Of a stretch of DNA of 64,000 nt, positions 23,809 to 33,224 are shown piece after piece. Below the pieces are notes generated by a model. The model ran no database searches. It was not told the DNA's origin and saw only the letters and a list, made by a program, of their open reading frames with translations. How positions within the stretch are numbered: the stretch's first letter is position 1; every line of letters begins with the position of its first letter. The position numbers and the translations under genes were made by a program. This stretch comes from Acanthococcus lagerstroemiae. Taxonomy: Eukaryota; Arthropoda; Insecta; Hemiptera; Eriococcidae. The stretch lies in contig CM063108.1 in the NCBI GenBank assembly GCA_031841125.1, positions 4,819,683 through 4,883,682 of the forward strand, in the 5' to 3' direction.

Positions 23809-24401
23809 GCCTTCGGCTCGCTCCACTGACAGTCGCACTCGGCGTGATAAAGCTCGCTTTCAATCCTTGCAGTGTAATATACTATTTCTTTCACAGATGT
23901 GTACAATCAGCTGTTCGATGCATTATTTGTAATACAAAATATCTTACAATGCAAGGATTGAAGCGAGTTATCACGCCTCTGCACGACTAGCTTCACTCGC
24001 CTTCGGCTCGCTCCGCTAACAGTCGCACTCGGCATGATAAAGCTCGCTTTCAATCCTTGCAGTGTCATATACTATTGTATACCAGAATTAGCAACTTTTG
24101 TCAATGCCATTTTTTTGCCGCATTTTTGCAGACGGGGTAGTTTGTACTCGTATTATCGATATGCGTGAAATTGATAATACTTTATAGGTGGTGTAACCGA
24201 GAGATCGCACAAAGGCGAGTGAAGCTAGTCGTGCAGAGGCGTGATAACTCGCTTCAATCCTTGCATTGTAAGATATTTTGTATTACAAATGCATCAAACA
24301 GCTGATTGTACACATCTGTGAAAGAAAAATACGTGACGTCATCTTTTTTCAGTCCTTTTACAAGTCCTAGGACTGAAAAGAGTCTTCTGCGCGTGTGCCG
24401 T
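23809..24401. repeat. MITE P/Q cluster between the two 4.7-kb copies
   Basis: 23809-23884 is the right half of a family Q hairpin. 23885-23940 is the right end of family P. 23941-24075 is a complete Q. About 24187 starts a TA-flanked GGTGGTGTAAC end. 24205-24401 is a minus-strand Q fragment plus the first half of a minus-strand P, which is cut by copy B and resumes at 29109. Confidence 0.75.
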
Positions 24402-26883
24402 CCCGATCTGACAAAATTAGTGTCGTTCGACAGTTCGACATGTGTCGAACTATCGAAATCTTCGATTAAAGCTTTCTAATTGGCTGAAAATAAAGGGGCG
24501 GGACGAATACATTTGATTGCTGTCGAATTATTGTCGAACAGTGTCGGAAGTTCGACTGAGTGGAACGAGTAAATTTGATTGCTGTCGAATTACTATCGAA
24601 CAGTGTCCGAAGTTAGGCTGATCATCGAATATTCGTCAGCCGCATAGTGATGTGCAAAAGAATTGAGCTGTGAAGGTTGTCGTCGCGTCGGCGCCTTTAC
24701 ACGTTTGCGAATATTCCCACGATCCTGTTCGGTAATAGGTACGAGTGTGTTATCTCGACTCCGGAGTCTGGAAGTGAGGAATAAGTGGTTTCAGTTACAA
24801 ATTTCATGCGTCGCTGAGTGGTTCAGTGGTTTAATATTCGTGAAACGGATTTGCATGCACTGTTATTTATCGGTAAGTTATGTCACATTTTTGTAATTTA
24901 ATGGAGTATTCAGTTACTAATTATTCTAGGAGTGGATCAATGAGGGAGGATAGGGGGAAAATTGCCCCTAGCCGGTCCACCGGCCGTTTAAACAGTTTTT
25001 GCTAGACCCCTCAGACCCTATGTTTTTTCATTAAAATGTATGTACCTAATTTTGCGTCTGTGCATTTCTAGCGCCCTAATTGGGGAGGGGCAGATTTTAC
25101 ATTGTAGAACCAGGAATTTCCCAGTCAAAGCTTGAAGCTGTATTCAGTTATTCCTTGAACTCGAAATTCTTCTCCACATCGAAGGAGGATATAATTTGTA
25201 AGCGAATTATAAGATGATACGTCGATCAAAGTATATCAATTGGGTACATCTTGGAAACAGTAGACTGTTTCAGAGTGAGAGGGGTGGCCTAGAAGTCTGG
25301 TTCCACTATCTGATTATTTCGATTTCAGCAACTTATCCCGCGAACCGCACAGTTTGCAGAACGGCAAGAAGGTACACAAAAATGTTCCATGTATCTGCCA
25401 TGGTCAAATTGAGAGTCTGGTCTCGAGACGCATGAAGACGGGTGAGAATCAGGCAGTATGTGTAGTGTACCGAGCAAAATTGGAACCTGACTTTTGGGCA
25501 GTGTTGTAGTCAGGATTTTCTCAAGGGAAGGGGAGAGTAAGACTTTCAAGGGGAAAAAAAGTCGAAAATTGTGGTATTTTTTGAAAATTGCCAATATAAT
25601 AAGTATTAGGGGACTATTTTATAAAAATGAAGGTAAAATTACTGCTCAAGCAAAATTAAAAAAAAACACGTGTTTTAAAGGCGAAAAATTGCTCATTCTT
25701 GCATATTTTTACAATTTCAGGTTCCACCCCCCCCCCTCTTGGCTATGCTCATTCTTTTGGGACACCCTGTACTCGCAAATTTTGTTCAAGAATGTACACA
25801 GTAACTGATGCCACATGTGTTCCCGTTATCACTAATTGTCAATTAGTTATCATTTCCTATAGGTACCTATGCCTGTTCGATTATTTTAATTAGGTAGACT
25901 AAGTAGAGATCGGACTGGGATTTTATTAATTTCTTCTATAGCATTATTGTGGAAATCATGAAGCCGGATTAAGATTAAAGTCGCTTATAAGCACTTGGGC
26001 CCCCAGGCACCTAGCTGGAAATTTTTTTGTATCTGTTCAGTAGCTTTTTATTTACAGTACCGTGTCTGGCTGGTGGCCTGCCAAAATGTGCTGAAAACAA
26101 AAATGCTCAAAATTCGGCTGCCTCTCAAAATTGGCCGCTCCGAGCTGGTGCATGTTGTAGTGCCTATAGGTAAATCTGGTACTGTATCACACAGAAAATT
26201 CTGTTTTTCTTGAGTGGGGCAAAACCTTATTGTCTGTAACCCCGCGCGATGACTAGCAGCAGCTTGAATGGGAATTAGGAATGGAATGGAATTCCTTGTC
26301 ATTGTATGTCTACCATTATGAATTTAACATCGACGATGCAATCTTTAATTGATACATATGATAGAGTGTATGCTCGAGTCGTATTATCTCATTAATAATT
26401 TTAGCGATGAAATCCTTTCATACATCATTTTTCTGACGCCTGAATTCCCCATTCATATATGAACAGGGTTCTAACTGTCATTTAAGACACTGAAAGTCAT
26501 ATATTTTGAAAAAAGGTCATGAAGTCATTTAAAGTCATTCATTTTCAATCATGGTCATTTAAAAATTTAAAAGTTAGCGAATTATACCTTGAGAGAGAGA
26601 GAGAGAGAACAAAGGACTTAGAATTGGAAAACTCTGTCATAATGACCAGGACTGCAATTTTTGTTTGAATTGGGCACGACTCACTAAATTTCTTGAAACT
26701 TGAAAATTATATGTACATAGAGGAATTGACATTTCATAGCATACTTGTGGGTAGGATCGACGCTCGGAAACCGAAGTCAAATTTTTTGTCGAGAATGAAG
26801 GGAAAATTTTTCTATAATTGAAGACAACGCATAACCTTCTTGGATTTTCAGTCTTTTGTTCAATTTTTATTTTCGGCATGAAA

Positions 26884-27851
26884 CAGGGGTGGAAATATAG
26901 GGGGATAGGGGGGATAAGCCCTCCAGTTTCGAAATTGTCCCTCCTAAGTGAAAAATATAAAACTATACGAGTATCGCTATTATCGTTTGTGATGTCATGC
27001 TTTTTTTCCTTTTTTTTTTCTTCTTACAAAGAAAGTATTACAGTGAAAAATCTACTTTTTGTAGTTTTTTATTATTTTTTTTTTGGAGGGGCTATGATTT
27101 TTTTGGATTTTTATTGCCCTTGACCGTGGGCTTAAGTGAGTTGGCTAAAGTAAGTTGGTTTAAGTGAGTTCAGTATTATCGCCCTCCAATTTCAAGGGAT
27201 AAAGAATGTAGAGGAGACCAATCGTGATCCCACTGATAACGAAAAAGACCAACGTAGATGTGTGTGAGTGCCCAAAGCAAGTAAACTACAAAGTTCAAAG
27301 CTGTTTGAGAACCTTTTTTTCCAATGCATTAGTCACAAGAAAATACCTACGTAAATCCACAGTTTGCTCCTTACATTCCACGTAATAATACTATAGATCT
27401 TTCTACAAATTCAGAAGAAAACCAGAAATGTTACAATATATGTCACTGCAGGAGACACGTGCAGTTTGCAGCTGTTGTTAAAAGAAATTTCCATGGAAAT
27501 GTCAACCACCACTAAGAGGCACGGTTTTCGCTCAGATATACTCAGATGATGTCATAGTAACAGGAGCGTGTCGGGGGAGCACACCCCTCACTACTGCCCC
27601 CAAACCTTCGCGGGAGTGCATTGAACAACTTCCCAAAGTTTGATAACAACTTCCCAAAGTTTCATGGCGATCAGATGAACAGTGTAGTAAAGTCTGCAGC
27701 TGTGTTGTTTATAGAAATTTCCATGGAAATATGAAGGACATACACAGACAGACAGACAGATATACATTCATGTTTATGTGTATAGAAGATTTTAGGCACT
27801 GGGGCTTCAGCCCCCCCTCCCCCTAAAAAAATCGCTCTATTTCCGCCCCTG
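26884..27851. mobile_element. nested hAT-like element inside copy B
   Basis: Counterpart of 21563-22547 with a better preserved left end (CAGGGGTGGAAATA) and right end CAGGGGCGGAAATA in reverse. It is non-coding and shared with copy A, so older than the spread of the 4.7-kb element. Confidence 0.6.
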
Positions 27852-28654
27852 TATGAAACCTATTTGAAGAAAATTAGATTTTTGCAAAAAAGTTTGTTCG
27901 AAACACAATACAGATATAAGGACATGAATGGGTACCTTTATTTTATTTTTTCACGAGACCAGCCCTCGACATTTTTTTTGCCTTTTTCTTATACCATAAA
28001 ATCTATGATGATGCTTTCGCAATTTTCTATTAATCGAACGTTATTGTTTTCTCTGTAGATCCTTTCAGAGGTCGCAAAATTAGATTGTATATTTATCTAT
28101 TTTGAATATATTTTAGGATATAGACCTTCACTCGTGGTGTGAATACTTAATATTTCAGTAACTTAGCATTGAAATCTTACACTTTCTTCTAGGTGTGGCC
28201 CCAACGGTGATTACTCTCGGTATATGGACGGCGGAATACTTCCACAGTACGCAGTGTATCACGCTTCGCATGTATAATAATTTATAAAAAATTGTTTTCA
28301 ATTTTCTCAAAAATATATATAGGTGAAATTCTGAATTTTCTATTCTTTCCAGTATTCGAATGACTTTAATAATCCGTCTGTCTGACGCGAAACATTTATA
28401 CCTATTCTAAAAGGAAATGCTTCAGGTCCACAGAAGTGAAGGACACATATCTATTAATATTAAAAATGAGAGAGAACGCGCTCAGCCAGTAAAAATTGGG
28501 AGAATGGAGTGGGTAAATGAAAAATGATATACTCAGCTTGTAATTTTTAGCTTAAAATTCCTTGCTCAGGTCTTTTAAGGGAGGGGCTATAGCTCGTACC
28601 CCCCCCCAGGTTGCGCCTACGAAAGGATCCCTGGACGAAAAGAGAGGAGGGATT

Positions 28655-28990
28655 AATTTCTAGGGTGAGAAAATATCGAAATAGTGTCGAACGCCCTGTC
28701 GAAAAAACGTCGAAATACTATCGAAGGAATGGCCAAACTATCGAAATATTGTCGAACGCGCCGTCGGAATGTCGAAAAAAAGACGCCGAAATAGTATCGA
28801 AGGAATAGCCGAAATGTCGAAATGTCGAACTGATGTCGAAAAAAACGTCGAAATAGTATCGAAGGAATAGCCGAAATGTCGAAATGCTGTCGAACAAACA
28901 ATCGAAACATCGAATCAAAAATTGTCGAACTGTCGAAAAATTGTCCAGAAAGTATCGAACTTCCGAACTTCTGTCGACAGACGGGGCGTT
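28655..28990. repeat. right subterminal TGTCGAA array of copy B
   Basis: Same array as in copy A, with few changes. Retention of the words in both copies is compatible with recent common origin and does not by itself show selection. Confidence 0.85.
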
Positions 28991-29108
28991 TCCGATACAA
29001 AATGCTGACTTCTGATTGGTTGTAATTTCTGCCGAACTGCCGATTTTTCAGTCGAAATGAGCAAGATCGATAGTGTCGAAAAAACTGTCGCTGACGACCG
29101 ATCGGGGT

Positions 29109-29213
29109 AGCATTTACAAACGCAGCTGCGATCTATCGTGATAACGTGAACTTTCAATCTGCAAAATGAGACTGTTAAACCGTTGTTTCGATGCATGTGT
29201 AATACAAAAGTAT
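29109..29213 (-). repeat. remaining half of the interrupted family P MITE
   Basis: Continues on the minus strand the P element whose first part ends at 24401. It reads AGCATTTACAAACGCAGCTG and onward to TGCATGTGTAATACAAAA, the P left end in reverse. Confidence 0.85.
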
Positions 29214-29347
29214 TTAAGCTGGCAATTCTTCGACCGCTTTGACCAATCAGAACACAGCACTACTAAGTTCCCAAACAATTACCTGTTCAGGAAATTTTTA
29301 AATTGCCTGAGAGGCAATACTTTTCAGACGGGACACCATTGAACATA

Positions 29348-29500
29348 CCGGGTGATGAACGAGAAGTCGCACCATAGGCAAACATGTAGTAACGTGCAAC
29401 GTGTAAGTAATGCATGTAGCAGAGATTGTGTTATCGTGTCGGCGCTGTTGCGCCTTATCGCGTGTTGGCCCTATGGTGCGACTTCTCGTTCATCACCCTG
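29348..29500. mobile_element. Tc1/mariner-type MITE, 153 bp
   Basis: Terminal inverted repeats of about 31 bp: CCGGGTGATGAACGAGAAG onward and, in reverse, CAGGGTGATGAACGAGAAG, both continuing through TCGCACCATAGG. TA lies immediately outside each end (29346-29347, 29501-29502), the target duplication of Tc1/mariner/IS630 elements. The interior is non-coding. Confidence 0.88.
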
Positions 29501-29574
29501 TAGATACAAATCACTGATATGAGTTTCTAGTAGGTAGCGCTACTAGTGCACGTGTTAAATCGTGCGTAGTAAAT

Positions 29575-30126
29575 TGGACGCTGTTAAGCCTAGTTCACAC
29601 GACGCTGGTTCGCTGGCGTGCGAAGCTATGAGCTGGTGCGCGAGCTGGTATGCTAGTCAAATTTATGTTCAGACGGAGCGTGTCAAGTTACTGATAAGAG
29701 CCAAAACAGCTTACCAGCTCAAAAGTTGAAAATTTTCAACTTCCATGCTAGGCTGGTAGGCTGGTAAACTTCATGCTGGTTCTCTATTCACACGAAGCTG
29801 GTTCTCTATTCACACAAAGCTGGTTCGCGCACTTACTAGCCCACGCTTCTTGTACCAGCGTTGTGTGAACTAGGCTTTAAGTGTAAGGGAACCAACCAGC
29901 AAAATCGGTTTTTTGAGAACACGTGATTTGAAGTTCAAGAGCCATGTAGAAACTATATGGCATAGCAGTTACTGATAAGCTTTTTTCAACGCGAGTACAC
30001 ATTTTTGAATTGGGAATTCAATTTTGAAGAATTCCAATTTTTACCCTCTTTCCAACAATTTTAAGCGGTACTTAACTCATTTTGTTTACAAATGTTAATT
30101 GGTTCCCTTACGCTTAACAGCGTCCA
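29575..30126. mobile_element. MITE with TGGACGCTGTTAAG ends, interrupted
   Basis: The left end TGGACGCTGTTAA continues after a 289-bp insertion as GTGTAAGGGAACCA. The right end is the reverse of TGGACGCTGTTAAGCGTAAGGGAACCA, read in two pieces across 30100-30126. Without the insert and its duplication the element is about 259 bp. A diverged relative of its interior lies at 51829-51935, and an end-like sequence at about 33310-33340. Confidence 0.8.
29588..29876. mobile_element. MITE with GCCTAGTTCACAC ends inserted at TTAA
   Basis: Ends are GCCTAGTTCACACGACGCTGG and, in reverse, AGCCTAGTTCACACAACGCTGG. TTAA flanks both sides (29584-29587, 29877-29880). The intact right terminal repeat of the host MITE shows a single TTAA at this place, so the duplication is real. 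A TTAA duplication is typical of piggyBac-like and some Harbinger-adjacent families. The family is not assigned. Confidence 0.82.
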
Positions 30127-30169
30127 TATACTAACAATATAATGGGAAAGAGAAAATTTGTCATCAGTT

Positions 30170-31000
30170 CAGGGCTGTGATAACGGAACGGATTAGTTAA
30201 GTTAACATGGTATTATTACCGCTTCATCCCGGTAAACGGTTCCGGTAAATAACGTTACAACTGGTTACGGTATTGTTTCGGTAACGTTATGTTAAGGTAT
30301 CCGTTATCAATGTTAAACTTCGTTGCTTCGTTCTATACGTTTATATTTCACTGAAGAACAAGGAACTAATAGTTAAATATTGTAGAGCTTCCTAATTTTT
30401 TATTTGTATAGATGCGCCGATTTGGTAAACATATGCGGTGGGGGGGGGGGCGAAAAAGTAAAGTTGTTCATTTTTTAGTCACGATAGATGAGAGGACGTT
30501 GAACATGTATGCTACTGACACAGGTGTTGATCAGATTACATAAATTATATAAGTAGTGAAATAGGTCTTATATACACTGTACCCTACAGTATTTCCAGTG
30601 TCTGTTATACACTTTTTATCTTAGCAATCTACAAATCAAAATTCAAAAGGGGCTTTAGTTCACTATACATTAGGGTTAAACTGAGAACTTCTATTGTTAT
30701 CTACTGATAGACTGATACTGAGTCTAAGGCCCGTTTCACACTATGCCGTGTTGCCGGAACGGCAGTCCTGAAGGCGGTCAAATTATCACACAAAAGTCGG
30801 GTCTTCACCCTTCACCCACAGTGCGTCCTCTTGTTCAATCTGAACGCACCCCAAGATTTACCCATTTACTGGGTAAAAAGGTTTCCGGTATTCCGTGACT
30901 GATTCTTTTCATTACGTTCCGTTCCGTTCCGTTAATTATGTTCTGGTAACGTTATCTTTCCGTTAATCCGTTAAGTTAATTATTCCGGTTCACAGCCCTG
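30170..31000. mobile_element. hAT non-autonomous element, 831 bp
   Basis: Identical 11-bp ends CAGGGCTGTGA in inverted orientation and a perfect 8-bp target duplication, CATCAGTT (30162-30169 and 31001-31008). Subterminal sequence is rich in AACGGTTAC/GTTACCGG-like words and a triple GTTCC run near 30915, as in many hAT elements. No transposase frame is present. Confidence 0.92.
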
Positions 31001-31190
31001 CATCAGTTAGCTGTTATTAATTTGGTTCCAGTTTTTTTCCATGAGTATTACTTATGTAGTTAATGGTTATTTACTACTAATTTCACTTTCAGTTACATAT
31101 ACAGTTAAACATGCTGGCATTATTGATTTTTTTCAACTGTTATCATAATAGTTACTGATAATAGGTTGCCAGCCCTGAACAAGTCTCACA

Positions 31191-31285
31191 GTGGATTTGC
31201 ATTCGAGTTGGCAACATGTCGCAGACAGATTTTTAAATGTTAAGAGTTTGTCCGCGACATGTCACTGACTCGAATGTAAATCCAC
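31191..31285. mobile_element. short hairpin MITE, GTGGATTTRCATTCGAG ends
   Basis: Left GTGGATTTGCATTCGAG and, in reverse, GTGGATTTACATTCGAG. Each is followed by a second inverted word, ACATGTCGC. About 95 bp in total and almost wholly palindromic. The same family recurs at 31938. Confidence 0.78.
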
Positions 31286-31417
31286 CATTAATGTAGATGC
31301 TCAGAACCATTAGATTTCATATTTGGATGATAGAGGTACTAAGCAGAAAGCACCCAAGTGACAAAAAATATGTTTTTTGAAAAAACGTAACATCCAGAAA
31401 TAATACTGGTTTAGAGA

Positions 31418-31911
31418 CAAGGTTGGCATGTTTTAAACACATTTTAAGCATGTTTTAAAACAATGAAAAAAAAACAATCATTGTTTTAAAACAAATGTGT
31501 TTTAAAACTTTTTTAACTTGTTTTTTTAACCATGTTTTTTTTTTCATTTTCTTTGAGATTTTCTCACTCAGAACTTACAGGGACCAAAATAATTTGTGAA
31601 GTACAAATAAATTTCAGAATTTCACGTAAAAATTTACAGAATGATTATATATCAGTGATAATTATATTTTATATCAATACATTTGTTAGCCCAACAACGG
31701 GTATTCTTGCTAACATTAACTCACTGTGTGATGTCAGATTTGAAGGTCGAATAATGGAACAAAAAGGTAAGACAAAAGGTCAGAAATAAGAAAGAAACAC
31801 AAAAAAAAGTTTTACAGCAATGTTTTCAAACGTTTTAAAACAAGGGAATAAAAAAACATTGATAACAACATGTTTTACAACCAAAAAAAAAAGTTTTTTT
31901 TTTCAACCCTG
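31418..31911. mobile_element. hAT-like element with TGTTTTAAAAC-rich ends, copy 1
   Basis: Left end CAAGGTTGGCATG and right end, in reverse, CAGGGTTG. Terminal zones are packed with GTTTTAAAAC-like words. The flanking octamers TTTAGAGA and ATTACAGA match at 6 of 8. The internal frame at 31532-31789 has no family resemblance. It is a sister of 32140-32662. Confidence 0.7.
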
Positions 31912-31937
31912 ATTACAGACATAGTGTTTACTGATGG

Positions 31938-32129
31938 TGGATTTACATTCGAGTCGGCGACATGTCGCGAACAAACTTTTAAATAATGTCAGCGACCACT
32001 ACGGATTTACATTCCTTTCCAACTTTGTTGCAGACCTATCAGCTATCACAGACATGTAACGGATAACTTTTCCCCAAACCAACAAATGTCAGTTTGAGAA
32101 GGATATTGCCTGACTTGAATGTAAATCCA
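31938..32129. mobile_element. hairpin MITE, TGGATTTACATTCGAG family, longer copy
   Basis: Same ends as 31191 (TGGATTTACATTCGAGTC at left, TGGATTTACATTCAAGTC in reverse at right) with ACATGTCGC inside, but about 190 bp long. Confidence 0.75.
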
Positions 32130-32139
32130 TCATGATAAG

Positions 32140-32662
32140 CAGGGTTAGCACGTCTTAAAACAAATTGTGTTAAAACATATTTTAAAACAAATACGCGTTT
32201 TAAAACTTTTTTTTGTTTAAAAAGTGTTTTTAACACTGTTTTTTTTGTTTAAAAAGTGTTTTTAACACTGTTTTTTTCTCTTTTTTTCTCTTTGAGATTT
32301 TCTCAATCAGAAACCTTACAGGGACCAAAATGATTTGTCAAGTACTAATAAATTTCAGAATTTCACACAAAAATTTACAGAATGATTCGATATCAGTGAT
32401 AATTAAATTATCAATACATTGGTTGGCCCAATGACGGGTATTCTTGTTAGAACAGCTACTCACTGTGTGACGTCAGAGTTGAAAGTCAAATAATGGACTA
32501 ACAAGCTTAAGACAGAAGGTCGGAAATAGGGAAACCAATAAAAAAAACTCGTTTTAAAACAACAAAAAAAAAACATTAATAACAACATGTTTTGAATGAA
32601 AAAATCTTTTTAAAAAAACATTTGTTTGGTTCTTTTTTTTACTTCTTTTTTTTTTAACCCTG
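32140..32662. mobile_element. hAT-like element with TGTTTTAAAAC-rich ends, copy 2
   Basis: Left end CAGGGTTAGCACG and right end CAGGGTTA in reverse. The flanks ATGATAAG (32132-32139) and CTGATAAG (32663-32670) match at 7 of 8, a clear 8-bp target duplication. The interior shares words such as ACAGGGACCAAAAT and AATTTCAGAATTTCAC with copy 1. Non-coding. Confidence 0.85.
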
Positions 32663-32710
32663 CTGATAAGCGTTTTTCAACATGGATACACATGTACCGG
32701 AGGCCCAATA

Positions 32711-33222
32711 GGTGGCATAACTGAGAGTTTCCAAAGTTGGCAGCCCTGCGCTGCAAAGGTGATCATGGACGTTATCACCATAAGAATGCATATAGGTAAC
32801 TACTTGAATTCGCTTTTTCTAATCAATGAAATGTTTTCTTGCGGCTTATAATAGGTGAATTTAGATATTGATGTTTCCAGTTTTCCTTTACAAACTTGAA
32901 ACGGCTCCATTTTCTATGTATTAGTTGTTTACAAGCTCGTTTTGTACTAATGGTAAACTTCCATAAGAAAAACAGTAATTTGGAAACAAACTGATTCATC
33001 CAACTAGAGCGAATAAAGTGTATTAAATTACCTTCCAGCATGAACTAGAGACTTCAAGCTTGAATTTGACATATGTTATATGACTCAAAAAAATCTATTT
33101 TCAGCAATACAGAAGCTTTAAAGTATACCAACTTTACACATACGGTATTCTTATGGGAACATCAACCTTGATCACCTTTTCAGGAGGTGGACACTAGCAA
33201 ACCTGGTCACGGGTACACCGCC
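32711..33222. mobile_element. TA-flanked MITE with GGTGGCATAAC ends
   Basis: Left GGTGGCATAACTGAGAG and, in reverse, right GGCGGTGTACCCGTGACC, with TA on both sides (32709-32710, 33223-33224). A truncated relative lies at 18882 in the other orientation and an end at about 24187. Confidence 0.65.
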
Positions 33223-33224
33223 TA

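Larger units (their letters stand above)
24402..29106 (+). mobile_element. 4.7-kb non-autonomous DNA transposon, copy B
   Basis: Direct copy of 19082-23806, with the same CCCGATCTG start and CCGATCGGG end, differing by scattered substitutions and short indels (4705 against 4725 bp). It sits inside a minus-strand family P MITE. The sequence breaks after GCCGT and resumes at GTAGC, while uninterrupted P copies (for example at 18382) read GCTACGGC, the reverse of GCCGTAGC. This empty site proves a GT 2-bp target duplication (24400-24401, 29107-29108). No open frame suggests a transposase, so movement would need enzymes supplied from elsewhere. Confidence 0.9.

Noticed and set aside
23353..23863. 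Two long minus-strand frames (115 and 141 codons), repeated at 28653-29000
   Set aside because: Their Phe/Arg/Ser-Ile repeats are direct translations of the TGTCGAA array at the transposon end, not a protein.
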